64,000 nt of DNA from Allacma fusca (taxonomy: Eukaryota > Arthropoda > Collembola > Symphypleona > Sminthuridae). The stretch covers positions 30,294,801 through 30,358,800 of the forward strand of contig OX359247.1 in assembly GCA_947179485.1 (NCBI GenBank), in the 5' to 3' direction. The translations under genes and the position numbers were made by a program. This document shows positions 24,538-35,325 of this stretch, in pieces (the stretch's first letter is position 1; every line of letters starts with the position of its first letter). The notes beneath the pieces are model-generated. The model was not told where the DNA came from. It worked only from the letters and a program-made list of their open reading frames with translations, and made no database searches.

Positions 24538-26091
24538 GTAAGGAAACGAGACGCCGCACCGGAACGGTTTACAGTTGACATATTAGTAGCACCATGCTCC
24601 AGACCCAGCTCCCCAAGCCTCCTTGCCCCGTGTGTATTCAACTTTCCGACTGGCAGCCAAATGTGAAATTTACACGTACGAGTTGCAAGGAGGAAATCAA
24701 AATAAACGAGGTGCTTGCATATGCGATAGCACTTTTCGCTCCAAAAGCTGCATAGTTACTTCAAAGCTACCATCGCATTGGTTACGACCGAGCGAGTCGT
24801 CCACACACACGAGTGTCACTTAAATAGCATATCAATATCACTTCATAGATAGCTTCTTAGGCATATAAGGGAAATGCTAGGGGATGATAGGGATGTGATA
24901 TGCTGGGCTCTCCTGGCGATCAGTGCATCATTATCGACGTAACTGGCATAATACGAGAGCAATACTATAGGCATGTATGCAAAGTGTACTTGTAATGATA
25001 CCTATGGAATGGGACAATCCTCCTAAATGGTATCTACAGGATCACCACCGAGATACTGCTCAAAGCTAATGTTATCTACACTCAAGTGTATATAAGATTG
25101 TGTATGTACATATTTGGAGGCCCCGGGACCACACTAACAACATGCAAAGAGCTGAGGGACAGACGACAGGGAGCGTACACAAATGAAAGCGACATTATAT
25201 TGAGAGCCGGGACATTCACGTGAGGACCGACGCCTGAACACAGAGTACATTACATGTCTGCAGCCCAATAAGTGAAGAAATTGTGAGCTATTTAGAGGAA
25301 AGTAAACTCAATTCTCATTCACTGCCTGCTATAAAGTGGAGCTGGTGTGAGAAATTCAGTTTGAAACCCTCTGTCATGGAAGGCCCTACATTGAAATTAC
25401 TAAAGGCTTGGGCGTGAGCATAGGAGTATCAATACTGTAGTACGGCGGTTTCAATAGAAAGCAGAACAGATCCATGCACGGAGGGCTCATGTCCCAAGTG
25501 TTATTTTCCCACTCATAGTGGATTAAAAAGCCCCTCGCGCTTGAATATGGGCGAAGGTTTTGAAAGACGTCCAAGGGAACCGACAGGGTTTGGCAATTAA
25601 AAGTACAAAATAAAAATCCAATGTTGGTCCAGACGGAGTCTCATATGATGTATGTAGATACATACTCAGGGAAGATGTGGGTTATATTGCATGGGCTCAC
25701 AAAACTGGAGAGTCTCTGTAAGTTTGTCATTGGGGAAGCTTCTGGCGGGAGGTGGACTATTTATTTAATATGAAGGCACTGGAGAGCCTCGTCTCGTTGT
25801 TGAGATTTCCATCGGCGCATAATCCCTGACTTAGTTGTAGGTCAGAGAGAAGAACCTTGGTTGCTTGCAAATGTAAATTTTCTTACTTGTTTTTCCATTT
25901 AATTTTACTGCCCCATTTAAATTTTTTCCATTTCCTCCAAATTGTTTCATCCCAGGACTTTACTGCCAAGGATCCTGTGCCAGTGGTGTTACTCCCTACA
26001 CTAAAATCCCATGTATGTAGAAATATATAGGGGGAAGGAGCGTCCGTGTCCCTATAGATTCTCCTACATTTTTTATACATACTTACGTTTA

Positions 26092-26120
26092 TACACACAC
26101 ACACACACACACATACACAC
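26092..26120. repeat. (CA)n microsatellite
   Basis: CA tract with one TA interruption. Confidence 0.92.
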
Positions 26121-26909
26121 AGTCTCTACTGAAGAGGAACGATTTTCCAAATAGCATCAGTCTTGTGCACTTAGCCACTAAGCCTTTCGTTTTTTTTATC
26201 CTGAAAATAGCACCAGTGCCTTTTCATATGGGTTCCCGTTTCCCAGTCTCAATATGTCTATATAGCTAGTATTTGTACAGTATACGCTTTATACAGTCAA
26301 GACTCCCTCTCGAGTGAAGATATTCAGAGGAATAGTCAAATTGAATGTTGCCACAATAATAGAAACTTTTATTTTTATAGATCCAGTCTTTCCAGCCCTT
26401 CACGCTACATTTATGGTGTATGAAAAGGCTAATCTGAACTTGGCTCATCATCGTCCATTTTCCCTTTCTCAGAGTCTCCTCCATCTCCTTACAGATTGAA
26501 TTATCGTAGTTTTTTAAAAACTTGTTTGCATTTCCAACTTTTTTTTTTGAGGGGGCTGCTCCCTTTTCTTCGAAATTATTCTGATTTGGGAAAGATTGCA
26601 CAACAAAACAACCTACAATGTAGGATACTGTACATGGATTCTACTTTTAATGTATTTTGGTGGAAAAGTAGTCCTCGCTCTCTCCTCACTTTGATAGGGC
26701 TTATATGGATGCTTCTTCTTCTGCCTCCAATGACGTTCGGGTTGAAACATGACTTCCTGCAGTGAACCCACTACTCTTTATGTATTTACAACTGGGGAAA
26801 GAGTCAGGCTTTTCCCCACATTAAGTTGTACTTGTTTGGGGAGAAAGTTGAAACATCTTTTCACCGGGACTTTTTTTCTTACTTTGAAATGTCTTTTGCA
26901 ATCTATAGG

Positions 26910-26913
<4 letters not shown>

Positions 26914-26962
<49 letters not shown>
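26914..26962. repeat. (CT)n microsatellite
   Basis: About 22 CT units, then TTTCTCTG. Confidence 0.93.
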
Positions 26963-26963
<1 letters not shown>

Positions 26964-28139
26964 GTTCCTTGTTGTGCTGTTATGCCTAGTTCTTGTTGTC
27001 CTCTCTCCCTCTCTAGATTTTCACTTGGAATAAAGGTATCTTCCTCTTGTACGTCCTTAGGAACCATTTGGGTGGTGTGTCGGAAGTTGTGCGTACAATT
27101 TCGACTGTACAATCTTAATGTAAGAATTTTTCCCTCTCCCACGAATAGTAAAGTTTATGTGTCTTGCAAAGAGTTTGATTCATTGTAAAGTTCAGGGGGA
27201 AAAGTTTTCCATTGGGGCATATTTTGTGTATCGAATAAAATGCCGTATATTCACAACTTTTTTTTTGAGAAGACATGCATAGAAAGTGGGAGAGGGGAAA
27301 CACACCTCTTGCTGTCTCCTTTTACTTGAAGGAACGGAACTTGAAATAAATCTTTTGGGACGGGCTTCTCCTTTTACAATCGGTATCGTGGAGGGGACTT
27401 TATAGGATCTTAGCATGGGATGTATGTATGTAATTATATGTGTGGGAGCCGATATAAGTATTCCCATGCTCTTAACACTGGATCTGGAGAAAGAAGGGTT
27501 TTTCTTTGGGAGGAGATAGGGATTCCCTGCCCCAGCTATTGACTCCAGGACATTAGAGGTATCTTTGAGCTATGTAATAGAAAACCCAGGTTTGAAATGA
27601 ATATAAACTAGATCGTGTTAAAAATAGTTACGGGTATGTGCGGGGGGCGGGTGTATTTGTACAGTAATAGGAAAAGTCAGACCGTAAAGGTTTCCCCTTC
27701 TCCTCCGTGTTGCCATTATTGAAATATATCGCTTGTTAATTCTTTTTACGTATTCTCAGTCCGTAGGTTAAGCTTCAAGGCTTCCTTTGTCTCTTGACTT
27801 TCTCCACCAACCAGTGTGTCCGTATTTCGTAGTAAATGTCACATAAACTGGATCCCAGTGACACCTCACCAGAGGAAACACGTGTCAAATATCACTTTAT
27901 GTACCTTCAGCGGCTGGAGAGGTGATGCGGGACGGGGAGAGATTCTGGGTCACTTTTTTTTCACAGCTACATATGGTTATTGCAGGAGACTTTTTCTATT
28001 TATTTACTTCGACAATGCCAAACATCATTTAACACTATCCGATAACTTTTTTTTTACCCTTTCCCAGATTTTGTTTCGCAGACTTTCCATATTTATCCTG
28101 CTTTCCCAGACACAGATTCATATTTCTAATGTGATGCAT

Positions 28140-28345
28140 TTGTAAGACAAATACACATATGTATCTACTCACATTGTTATTACATAAGTAATTACATAAA
28201 TATTACATGAGTAGTCCATTTACTCCAAGCAGAAGTAAATCCACGTGCATAAATATTTACATATGTGTAAGCCTACTTATCTCTTACATATTTACGCACA
28301 TAGGGAAATAAGCGTGTACATACTTCGATAGCAATGTATGCACCA
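28140..28345. repeat. cluster of TACATA/TATGTA palindromic words
   Basis: The segment contains ACACATATGTATCTAC, ATTACATAAGTAATTACATAA, TATTACATGAG, TTACATATGTGTAAG and further TACATA words. The words are palindromic or near-palindromic and not in tandem. The same vocabulary recurs elsewhere in the window. Confidence 0.4.
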
Positions 28346-29071
28346 AAGCTGCAAATACTTTCATGCAATCAGCTAAGAGGGAAAATCGAACATGCGCAAC
28401 AGCTTTTAAAATCTAAACATATACTTTTAAATTGTTGATTATGTATGTATGTATTTGCTGGTGAAGGTCTTAAGAGACCTGAGGTTTATTTTGGCGCCTG
28501 GGCCCCTTAGCAAACGCTATCAATTGCAAGGGCATTACAAATAGATAGTACTATTGTAAATTCATGAAATCAATATTGCTTTATGACATTCCAGCTTGAA
28601 ATACTCAATACTTTGATGCTCGTACACTTTACAAATATCATATGGGAAAGGAGTCGTATTTAATCCAGTGGATATGCTGTGGGGTGAGAAAAGGTAGCAT
28701 GAATAGATATGCATACCTGCGCAAAAAGTACATGCCTGACAATAAAGTGCTTACATTGAAAAGTGTGGGAATACATAAGTGCTTAGGATTTGATAAGTCA
28801 TGTCTTGTGCATGCCTCACTTTAATTGTAAATATTTAATCTAGAATTGCGTCAGCATCTCCTGGAGGAAGCTGTCAATGCTAGTGAGGACTGAAAGGTAC
28901 AAGGGGAGGGAAAAGTGGCTTTAGAAAGGATAAGCTGCCTCAGTCTTGTTCACATTAAATTGGCTAATTTTGTAAAGTTCCGGAGTCACGTTGAGCTCGG
29001 ATTTTAATTAACAAGAATGACGCATTATACAATTAACGGGTGATTCTTTCCAGTGCTCTCTGCTGTTGACA

Positions 29072-29128
29072 CTACACGAGTAGGAGCTCCGTCTCACTCA
29101 GTTGTAACAACAGCGTCCTGACTCTCTG

Positions 29129-29160
<32 letters not shown>

Positions 29161-29599
29161 TGTCTCTCTCTTTAGCATTGACAGTGAAGTCAAAGTGCTC
29201 TAAAAGGATATCAAACAGGCTGCTCTGTCCATAGGATGCAGTTTTTATTAGCTCGCTGTCTCTAAAATTGCAAAGTTGTGTAGGAGGTGAAAACGCTGGT
29301 GCAGTTTTATATAATTCCCAGAGATCTGGTAGTAAAATATGTCCGTAGGAACGAGAGGGGATGAGGGGAATGATGCACGGTGTGGAGAGAGGAGACATTA
29401 CTAGTAGATACTGCACCAGCTCTTCCATTACTTCAGGCCCTCTGTATAGCCTAAGATGAATGGTTGTCCTCACCAAAGTTGAGCTTACGGAAGAATCAAG
29501 TGGATACTCCTGTTCTCCATGTAATCTTTGTTTGTCCTTAATAATGCAATGTAATGAAGCTAATGTATCATCCTCGAAAGATCCAACTAAATGATTCAT
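29072..29599 (-). CDS. minus-strand ORF with Arg/Glu microsatellite tail, unknown
   Basis: The 175-codon ATG frame extends upstream without a stop to about 29659 (196 codons in all; TAG at 29660-29662). The first ~142 residues after the ATG are balanced and not repeat-derived. They include an acidic start (MNHLVGSFEDDTLASLHC), a likely helix (RGPEVMEELVQYLLVM), a Pro/Ile stretch and SLFDILLEHFDFTVNA. The rest is a run of Arg/Glu/Asp encoded by the GA tract, then RTLLLQLSETELLLV and a stop. At this composition roughly 0.1-0.3 such ORFs would be expected by chance in the window (my estimate), so it is suggestive but not decisive. A donor-like CTGA/GTGAGA near 29097 could end an exon. No clear acceptor is seen upstream. 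It could be a single-exon gene, an exon, or a decayed coding fragment. Confidence 0.3.
29122..29172. repeat. (CT)n microsatellite with CTGT interruptions
   Basis: CT blocks split by TGTC. It encodes the Arg/Glu/Asp tail of the minus-strand ORF at 29072-29599. Confidence 0.92.
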
Positions 29600-31738
29600 C
29601 CCTTCTTTTTGTATCCCAAAACATGCTGACGACTGACTACGATGCTCTGTAAGCCTGGGCTAAAGCCTTTCAGTTTACTAAATGCCAAATCTCCTCAGAT
29701 TATGCTGTATTTCGTGTGTTTTATCCCCTGTGCTGTTTTATATATATGTTGTGGCTGGGCTCTTCCAGGCCAGCTTGTTGTTGGAGGAAGGAGTCAATAG
29801 AATGAGACATCCTTTACATTGTTACCTTCTTTTCCTAGAACGTTACCTTTAAACGTTTTCTGCTTAAAAAGATTAGTAACATTTCTGACTGCTGTTCCCC
29901 CTCTTTGATATTTAGATAGTACAAGTACAACATAGTAAAGCAACTTCTACAGGGACGGATGATGTCATGATACAATAAAATCCGTGCATCCTAATAAAAT
30001 GAACTTTTGTAAAAATTGCTAACCCAGTACAACCCCTGCCAAGCTCAGACCTTTGGTAACTATACACTCACAGTCAATACAGATAATTATGTACATACGA
30101 AAATACTAAACAGTATTCCTATCTTTGGCATTTATCTTCCCAGAAATTCTGTGTCACACCGATAAGTCAAGGTGAGGTTACTTGGAGGTACTCACGTTTA
30201 AAAGGTCTAATTTTTTTGAGCCCCTCAATGGGAAATTAATCATGTTGAAGACACATGCTCTCCTCTACTTTACATGTTGAGTGTTGGGGTTGAGAGTGCA
30301 ATAAGAACAATCACGTTTCCTCCAACATTTTTCCTCCAAGTCTTTCCAGGCTGTCTCGACACGTTAGTACTATTGTTATCCTTACACAAACGTTACGGTT
30401 GAACCGTCACCTCTCTTAGTCAGCTCTGATGCAATGTGTCTTAGCTTACGTGATGACTATATGGAGGCATTCAGATAGTGTGAGGTAGATACGTAATTAT
30501 CTATGTATGTACATATTGATTTGTGCAGAATGGTTGATGGTACTGTAGAAATCCTCCAATCCTTTATACTGCTTACAATAACAAGCTACAGGCATTACAA
30601 GTAATTATTATAGGTTGTTAGCAGACACTGCTCAACAAATACACATTTTCTCTTTAAATTCTCATTGCAATTACTCATTGGATTTTTAAATACACTTTTG
30701 CCCATTTTGATGCTCGTAAGTTTTTAAGTCTTGCTTCTCATCAGGAACAAGTTATAGATGCTTTTGTCCTCTTGCTAGGAACTACCACTACAACTAATTA
30801 TATAGATACTACACCTGAGACATTTAGCTGGCAAGTGTAGAATTTAAAGTCTCACATGTGTATACAGGTGTAATGTATGGAGCAAGGGAGGAATAATGAG
30901 GATAATTGAAAAAAGGGAGTTTACCTCCTCGGAGATTACACAATGGGGGCAGGTTGTATTATTATTTTTGTTGTCAAGAGTAGTGGGAGACTTGAAGGCA
31001 GGATGTTTCAATGTGAGAGCAAGCGAAATGCTATTTAAAATCATTTATTTGTATGCAAAGAGGGCTTTGTATTTTTCACTGGAGCCCTTTTTTCCATCGT
31101 ACAGGACAACTATATGAGGGTAGATGTACATAGCTCCATAGGGGAATTACTACTATTATTGTAATAGCCATCGTATGTAGGAATAGCATGGGAAATTTCA
31201 TTTAGATACAAATACAGACAGTCCATTTCAACTGTACTGTAATATTCCTGTGATGGAGTTCTTTCTACAATTAAAAACATGTATCCGGAGAGGTAGGAAA
31301 TATAAGAATATGCTTTTTAAAAAAAAAAAATGAGACGCTGCTCTTTACCTTTCGTAGCAAACTTTTCGGAGGCGAAAAATGTGAGGGAATTGTGCCAGGG
31401 AAAAATTTATGGGACAAAAATGGTAGATACTTTGTATGAAATGATACTTGAGAGAGTTGAGCGGCTTCAGAGTTTCTTGTCCCTCACATTAGTATGAGTT
31501 ACTATGGGGCTTATAATAGTCAGGTAGGTAATTACGTGCTGTAAGAAAATTCTACAGGGTCTGTCCTAGTGGATTGGGAATGTTGAGAGCATCCCATAGA
31601 GGAGCATGACGGTTGAGGGAAGCCAGAACAATGAATGACTTTCTTTCATCATCATCATCTTGATTGTCACAAGGTTGTGCCTCTGGGAGTGGATGGGTGT
31701 TTAGCTGGTTTCATAATAGCAGTTGAGCCAGAAAGAAG

Positions 31739-31762
31739 ACTCTCTCTCTCTCTCTCTCTCTC
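31739..31762. repeat. (CT)n microsatellite
   Basis: CT tract ending directly in CAG, so it reads as a plus-strand acceptor. Confidence 0.92.
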
Positions 31763-31764
31763 AG

Positions 31765-31917
31765 TATACAAAGTCATCATTTCCCATCAGCCGAGAGGAG
31801 CATCTGTCTTTCAATTACTTCACTTTTCCTGTCCTTTCTTTGAACTCACCCTCCCCAGAACCTCACTTTTTTCAATTGAATGACTCCAGTTTAACTAAGT
31901 GTTTCATACAGATTTAA
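31765..31917 (+). CDS. possible terminal exon after CT tract
   Basis: A CT tract ends directly in CAG (AG at 31763-31764). The phase-0 frame then runs 50 residues to TAA at 31915-31917. It starts YTKSSFPISREEHLSFNYF, with a Ser/Pro-rich middle (SLNSPSPEPHFFQLN) and CFIQI at the end. The other two frames also stay open for 25-39 codons, so the segment is simply stop-poor. The acceptor is probably microsatellite-made. Function unknown. Confidence 0.1.
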   Translation, partial: YTKSSFPISREEHLSFNYFTFPVLSLNSPSPEPHFFQLNDSSLTKCFIQI

Positions 31918-34461
31918 TCAAGTCCCTCAGAGACATTTACTTTTGGGCTGGGTACATACGGAGTGTAGTTGGGGCTCTGTTCCATTGTTGAGGTTAAATT
32001 CCCTAACCTTAACCACACTACAGTAACTGAACAAGCCTTTCATTCAGGGAACCCTCGGGTTGTTAAAAGTATGTACATAGTTTTTTTTAGCATATGTTAC
32101 TCATTGTCAGTCAATATGGGATTCAGAAGGATTCCTATTTTCACCTATTTTGTTTTAAAAAATACATATTTATGGATTTTGAATTTTCCCAAAGACTTGA
32201 TGGAATATTGTTACTAAAAGGGGTAAATAAATGTAGTAGATATGCAATTGTAGGAATGGGCTGTCAAATGTGTTTTGTATGCGCGTGTGTGAGCAGACAC
32301 ACTCTGTTTTACAAACGGAAGAGGAGGATTTGTGGGCGACAGAAACTGTAAATGTATTTTTATTGAAATGTCGGTCGTAAAATGTGCAAATTTAATTTCC
32401 TGGGGAAAACATTGTAGGGAAGGAGAAGAAGTGAGGAAAGATGGGTTAAGTTGATGAAATAAAAATGTAGGGACTTTAACAATTGCCACGGCTCGTTTCT
32501 CTTGCTGATTGCCATGCATATATATCTATGTATCTACATATCTACATATACCGTAGTCAAAGTCATCCCTGTCTCTGTGCAGTTATTGGTGGGGAAGAGG
32601 AAGAAGAGAAGTTAAGGATCATACATATGCATCCTCTGAGCTCCTCTACCGTCTGTTTATTTAGAAGCCATAAAAATGAGTAAATGCGGATATATTAGAG
32701 GAGGAAGTATCGTGAATATTGGGAGGAATCCTCAGGAGAGAGGAATAAGAATTTATGCCTGGCTTCGCTTCTTTTTTTTTTTCCTCTCTCTCTCTCTTCA
32801 AACTTACTTTTTTTTCTTCTTCCTCTTTTTTCTCTTCTGGCTCCTTCTTCCTATACACTCCTGCTCCGTCTGATAAAAAGGACGAGAAATGCACGGGAGG
32901 AAGGCCGTTAAATGGAATTGACACTTTTCTTCCTATGAGGCATTCGCGCATAAATAGAACCATATTGGGGCCCATAAATTTCTATTGATGACATTCAACA
33001 CGAGCGTCCCGTCACAGGATTTAAACTATCTATTAGGATTAGGTCGGGGTTATATTTTTTCTCGAGCATATTGCTCCAGTCGTGTCATGGGTGCTAGGGC
33101 TCACACTTTGTAATAAGAGGGCTCTTCCCTGACTCCCTGACTGCATAACTTATGGCTCCGCTCCATACACTGACACCCTGGGTCTTTATTCTTCTCCATT
33201 TGCACAGTAATAGATTTTATACATCGGAGGTTGCAAAGACTCGGCTCAAGTATCTACCCAGAGATTGTGGGCTGAGCATACATACATACATACATATACA
33301 TATGTAGAGTATGAAGGGATGTAGGGAAAAGGCTTCAGAGAGAAAATCACGACAGATGCGTTCCGTATTTAGAATTTTTAATATCCGCCGGTCAACTCTT
33401 TCCTTTGGGCTCCTTATTGCTCTTCTGCGTGTCTCACTCTAGTGTTTATCTCCTTATGTATTTCCTTGTGGTCCTACGGCTTCAGTCTAGGACTCCAATG
33501 TTTACAATATATGCCTGTATGTATCATGGTTTGTTTACCTATCTGCAGTTTACTCTTGTTTACTTTTGTACATGCAGAGGAATCATGATAGTGTACTTTT
33601 GACATGGTTTGTTTTGTGCATGCCCTTCTCACACAACTGTTTCTATATTCATACATATTATATTTTCACCCCGTATGAGAACATATGTGGGACTAAATAT
33701 TAGCACGTGAGTAGTATATTTTCTAGTGTTGTATCTACATGCTACACATGCACTTGTGTATTTATACACATGTATGGATGTGTTGAGCAGAATCATGTTC
33801 ATGCCTTGTATATCTTCAAGTATGAAAATGTATCCCTATGGGTATCAAAGCATGAGCATAAGTCTGTATATAATTTTATGTAGATACATCCTATAGATAT
33901 AGGGAATGTTGGGTTGTTGTCTGTGCCCAACTGGCCGGACGGCTGGAAACAATATTCGTGGGGAGATATTAGAGAGGATATTAGGTCTCTCGAATGTAAA
34001 TTGTGCTTGAGCTGGAAGAAAAAAAGCATCTTACTCCGGATTAGGATATTTTTCACAGTCGTAAGCTTATGAAATCCAGGGAATTCCAACATGTGTTATG
34101 GTTTGTTTCCCCTACTATAATTCTCAACAGCACAATAATACATCCAGCGGTGTGGAGAGCGCACATACCCAGTAGCACACGCTCTGCTCCATAATATATC
34201 TACAGATCCACTAGAACAGCTTGAGCTCTAGGAGAAAACAGAGCGTTCTGGAAGATTCAATAAGAAAAGACACTATACTGTATGCCCTTGTGCAACGTCC
34301 CATTCGTCCCGATCGAGGAAATCGATCTTCCCAGAATAATTCCATCCTAGTTTTTCTCCGATCGTCTCCCGCTCTATCAATTACACTAGAGCAGACCAAA
34401 GCTCTACAGCATGTGGATGGCAGAGGTAAAAGTTGCTAGATCTCCCTATATTATTAAATTG

Positions 34462-34488
34462 CTCTCTCTCTCTCTCTCTCTCTCTCTG
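34462..34488. repeat. (CT)n microsatellite
   Basis: Pure CT tract. Confidence 0.92.
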
Positions 34489-34714
34489 GCCTTAGGGGTC
34501 TCCATATCCAACTTCAACTTTAACAATTTCATTGTATTCCCACTCACTTGAGAAAAACTTCATATTTTATTTAGATATACGTGTTGTAATTAGGGATTCA
34601 TAAACATTAGCATATGCTGTTGTAACCTATTCCAGTTCAGATATATTTTAGACTCTTACATCACTTGCCCCATATAAATTTTAGAGGGTTTAAGAGCAGC
34701 TCAATTGATACCTC

Positions 34715-34986
34715 CTAACTCCTGACCACAGTGTACTCCAATTGCCAGGGTGAGTCTCCAGAAAGTTTGTATAGGAAATTGAATATAGGATCCGCCAGAA
34801 TACTAATATAATTGTAGGCTTGTTTTGAACTTGGGACTCCCGACTCCCCAACACATGGAAGATACATAAGGGCAATTCCACTTGGAATGTGGAAGATGGT
34901 AGCAATTATACAATCTGTTCTTTCAGCAACTGGTGGCGAGTGAGCAAGTGGTGGGTTCCAGGATTTTTTTTTATTAATTGTGAAGT

Positions 34987-35020
<34 letters not shown>
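34715..35020 (-). CDS. 101-codon minus-strand ORF, unknown
   Basis: The start is in a CA tract (Cys/Val repeats), but the remaining ~80 residues are diverse. They include SPPVAERTDCIIATIFHIPS, a GIALMYLPCVGESG stretch and a Trp-containing end (GDSPWQLEYTVVRS). No splice site is obvious. ORFs of about 100 codons are expected roughly a dozen times by chance in 64 kb, so composition is the only support. An overlapping minus frame (34690-34905) is also open. Confidence 0.08.
34990..35019. repeat. (CA)n microsatellite
   Basis: Pure CA tract about 50 bp left of the 35067 acceptor. Confidence 0.93.
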
Positions 35021-35021
<1 letters not shown>

Positions 35022-35066
35022 TCCAGTGTACTGTAGGTACCATTGACGCCTCGTGCCTTTTTCCAG

Positions 35067-35275
35067 GCGAGTGTGGATATCTAGTAAAAACCGGAGAAAA
35101 AATAACCCCTGCAACAGAGCACCATCCCCATCGTAATCATGAAGATGAGAAGATAATAATGAGTGGCTTTCCAGTTTTTAAACGCATAACATACAGAGTC
35201 AGTGGTCATTGCCTGTGGTTGTTGTTTTCTTACACTCCAGCCTCCTCAATTGTCTTGTTATTATCTGGAATGTAG
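35067..35275 (+). CDS. exon-like segment, phase 1, unknown
   Basis: A good acceptor (CGTGCCTTTTTCCAG, AG at 35065-35066) is followed by a phase-1 frame of 68 residues to TAG at 35273-35275. It starts ECGYLVKTGEKITPATEHH. A His/Glu/Asp-rich part and a hydrophobic end (CLWLLFSYTPASSIVLLLSG) follow. The polar-then-membrane layout is protein-like. The exit would be the stop, as no good donor falls in frame. The phase matches the signal exon at 14363-14441. Confidence 0.14.
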
Positions 35276-35293
35276 GATTTTTCGCTCCTTCAG

Positions 35294-35325
35294 CAGTCTC
35301 CTCATCACCCCAGCATGTCTTATAG
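35294..35325 (+). other. candidate microexon
   Basis: Thirty-two nucleotides lie between TTCGCTCCTTCAG (AG at 35292-35293) and TTATAG/GTAAGG. The frame entered in phase 0 reads QSPHHPSMSY. Both splice edges are good, but the segment is so short that chance pairing cannot be excluded. Confidence 0.08.

Larger units (their letters stand above)
24538..29071. other. non-coding stretch
   Basis: CA and CT tracts and the 28.14-28.35 kb palindromic-word cluster. Long ORFs at 26.5-27.2 kb are Leu/Ser or Arg/Glu readings of the CT tract. Confidence 0.5.

Noticed and set aside
26749..27188. Overlapping ORFs rich in Leu/Ser or Arg/Glu
   Set aside because: They are readings of the CT microsatellite at 26914-26962, and the non-repeat parts are not protein-like.
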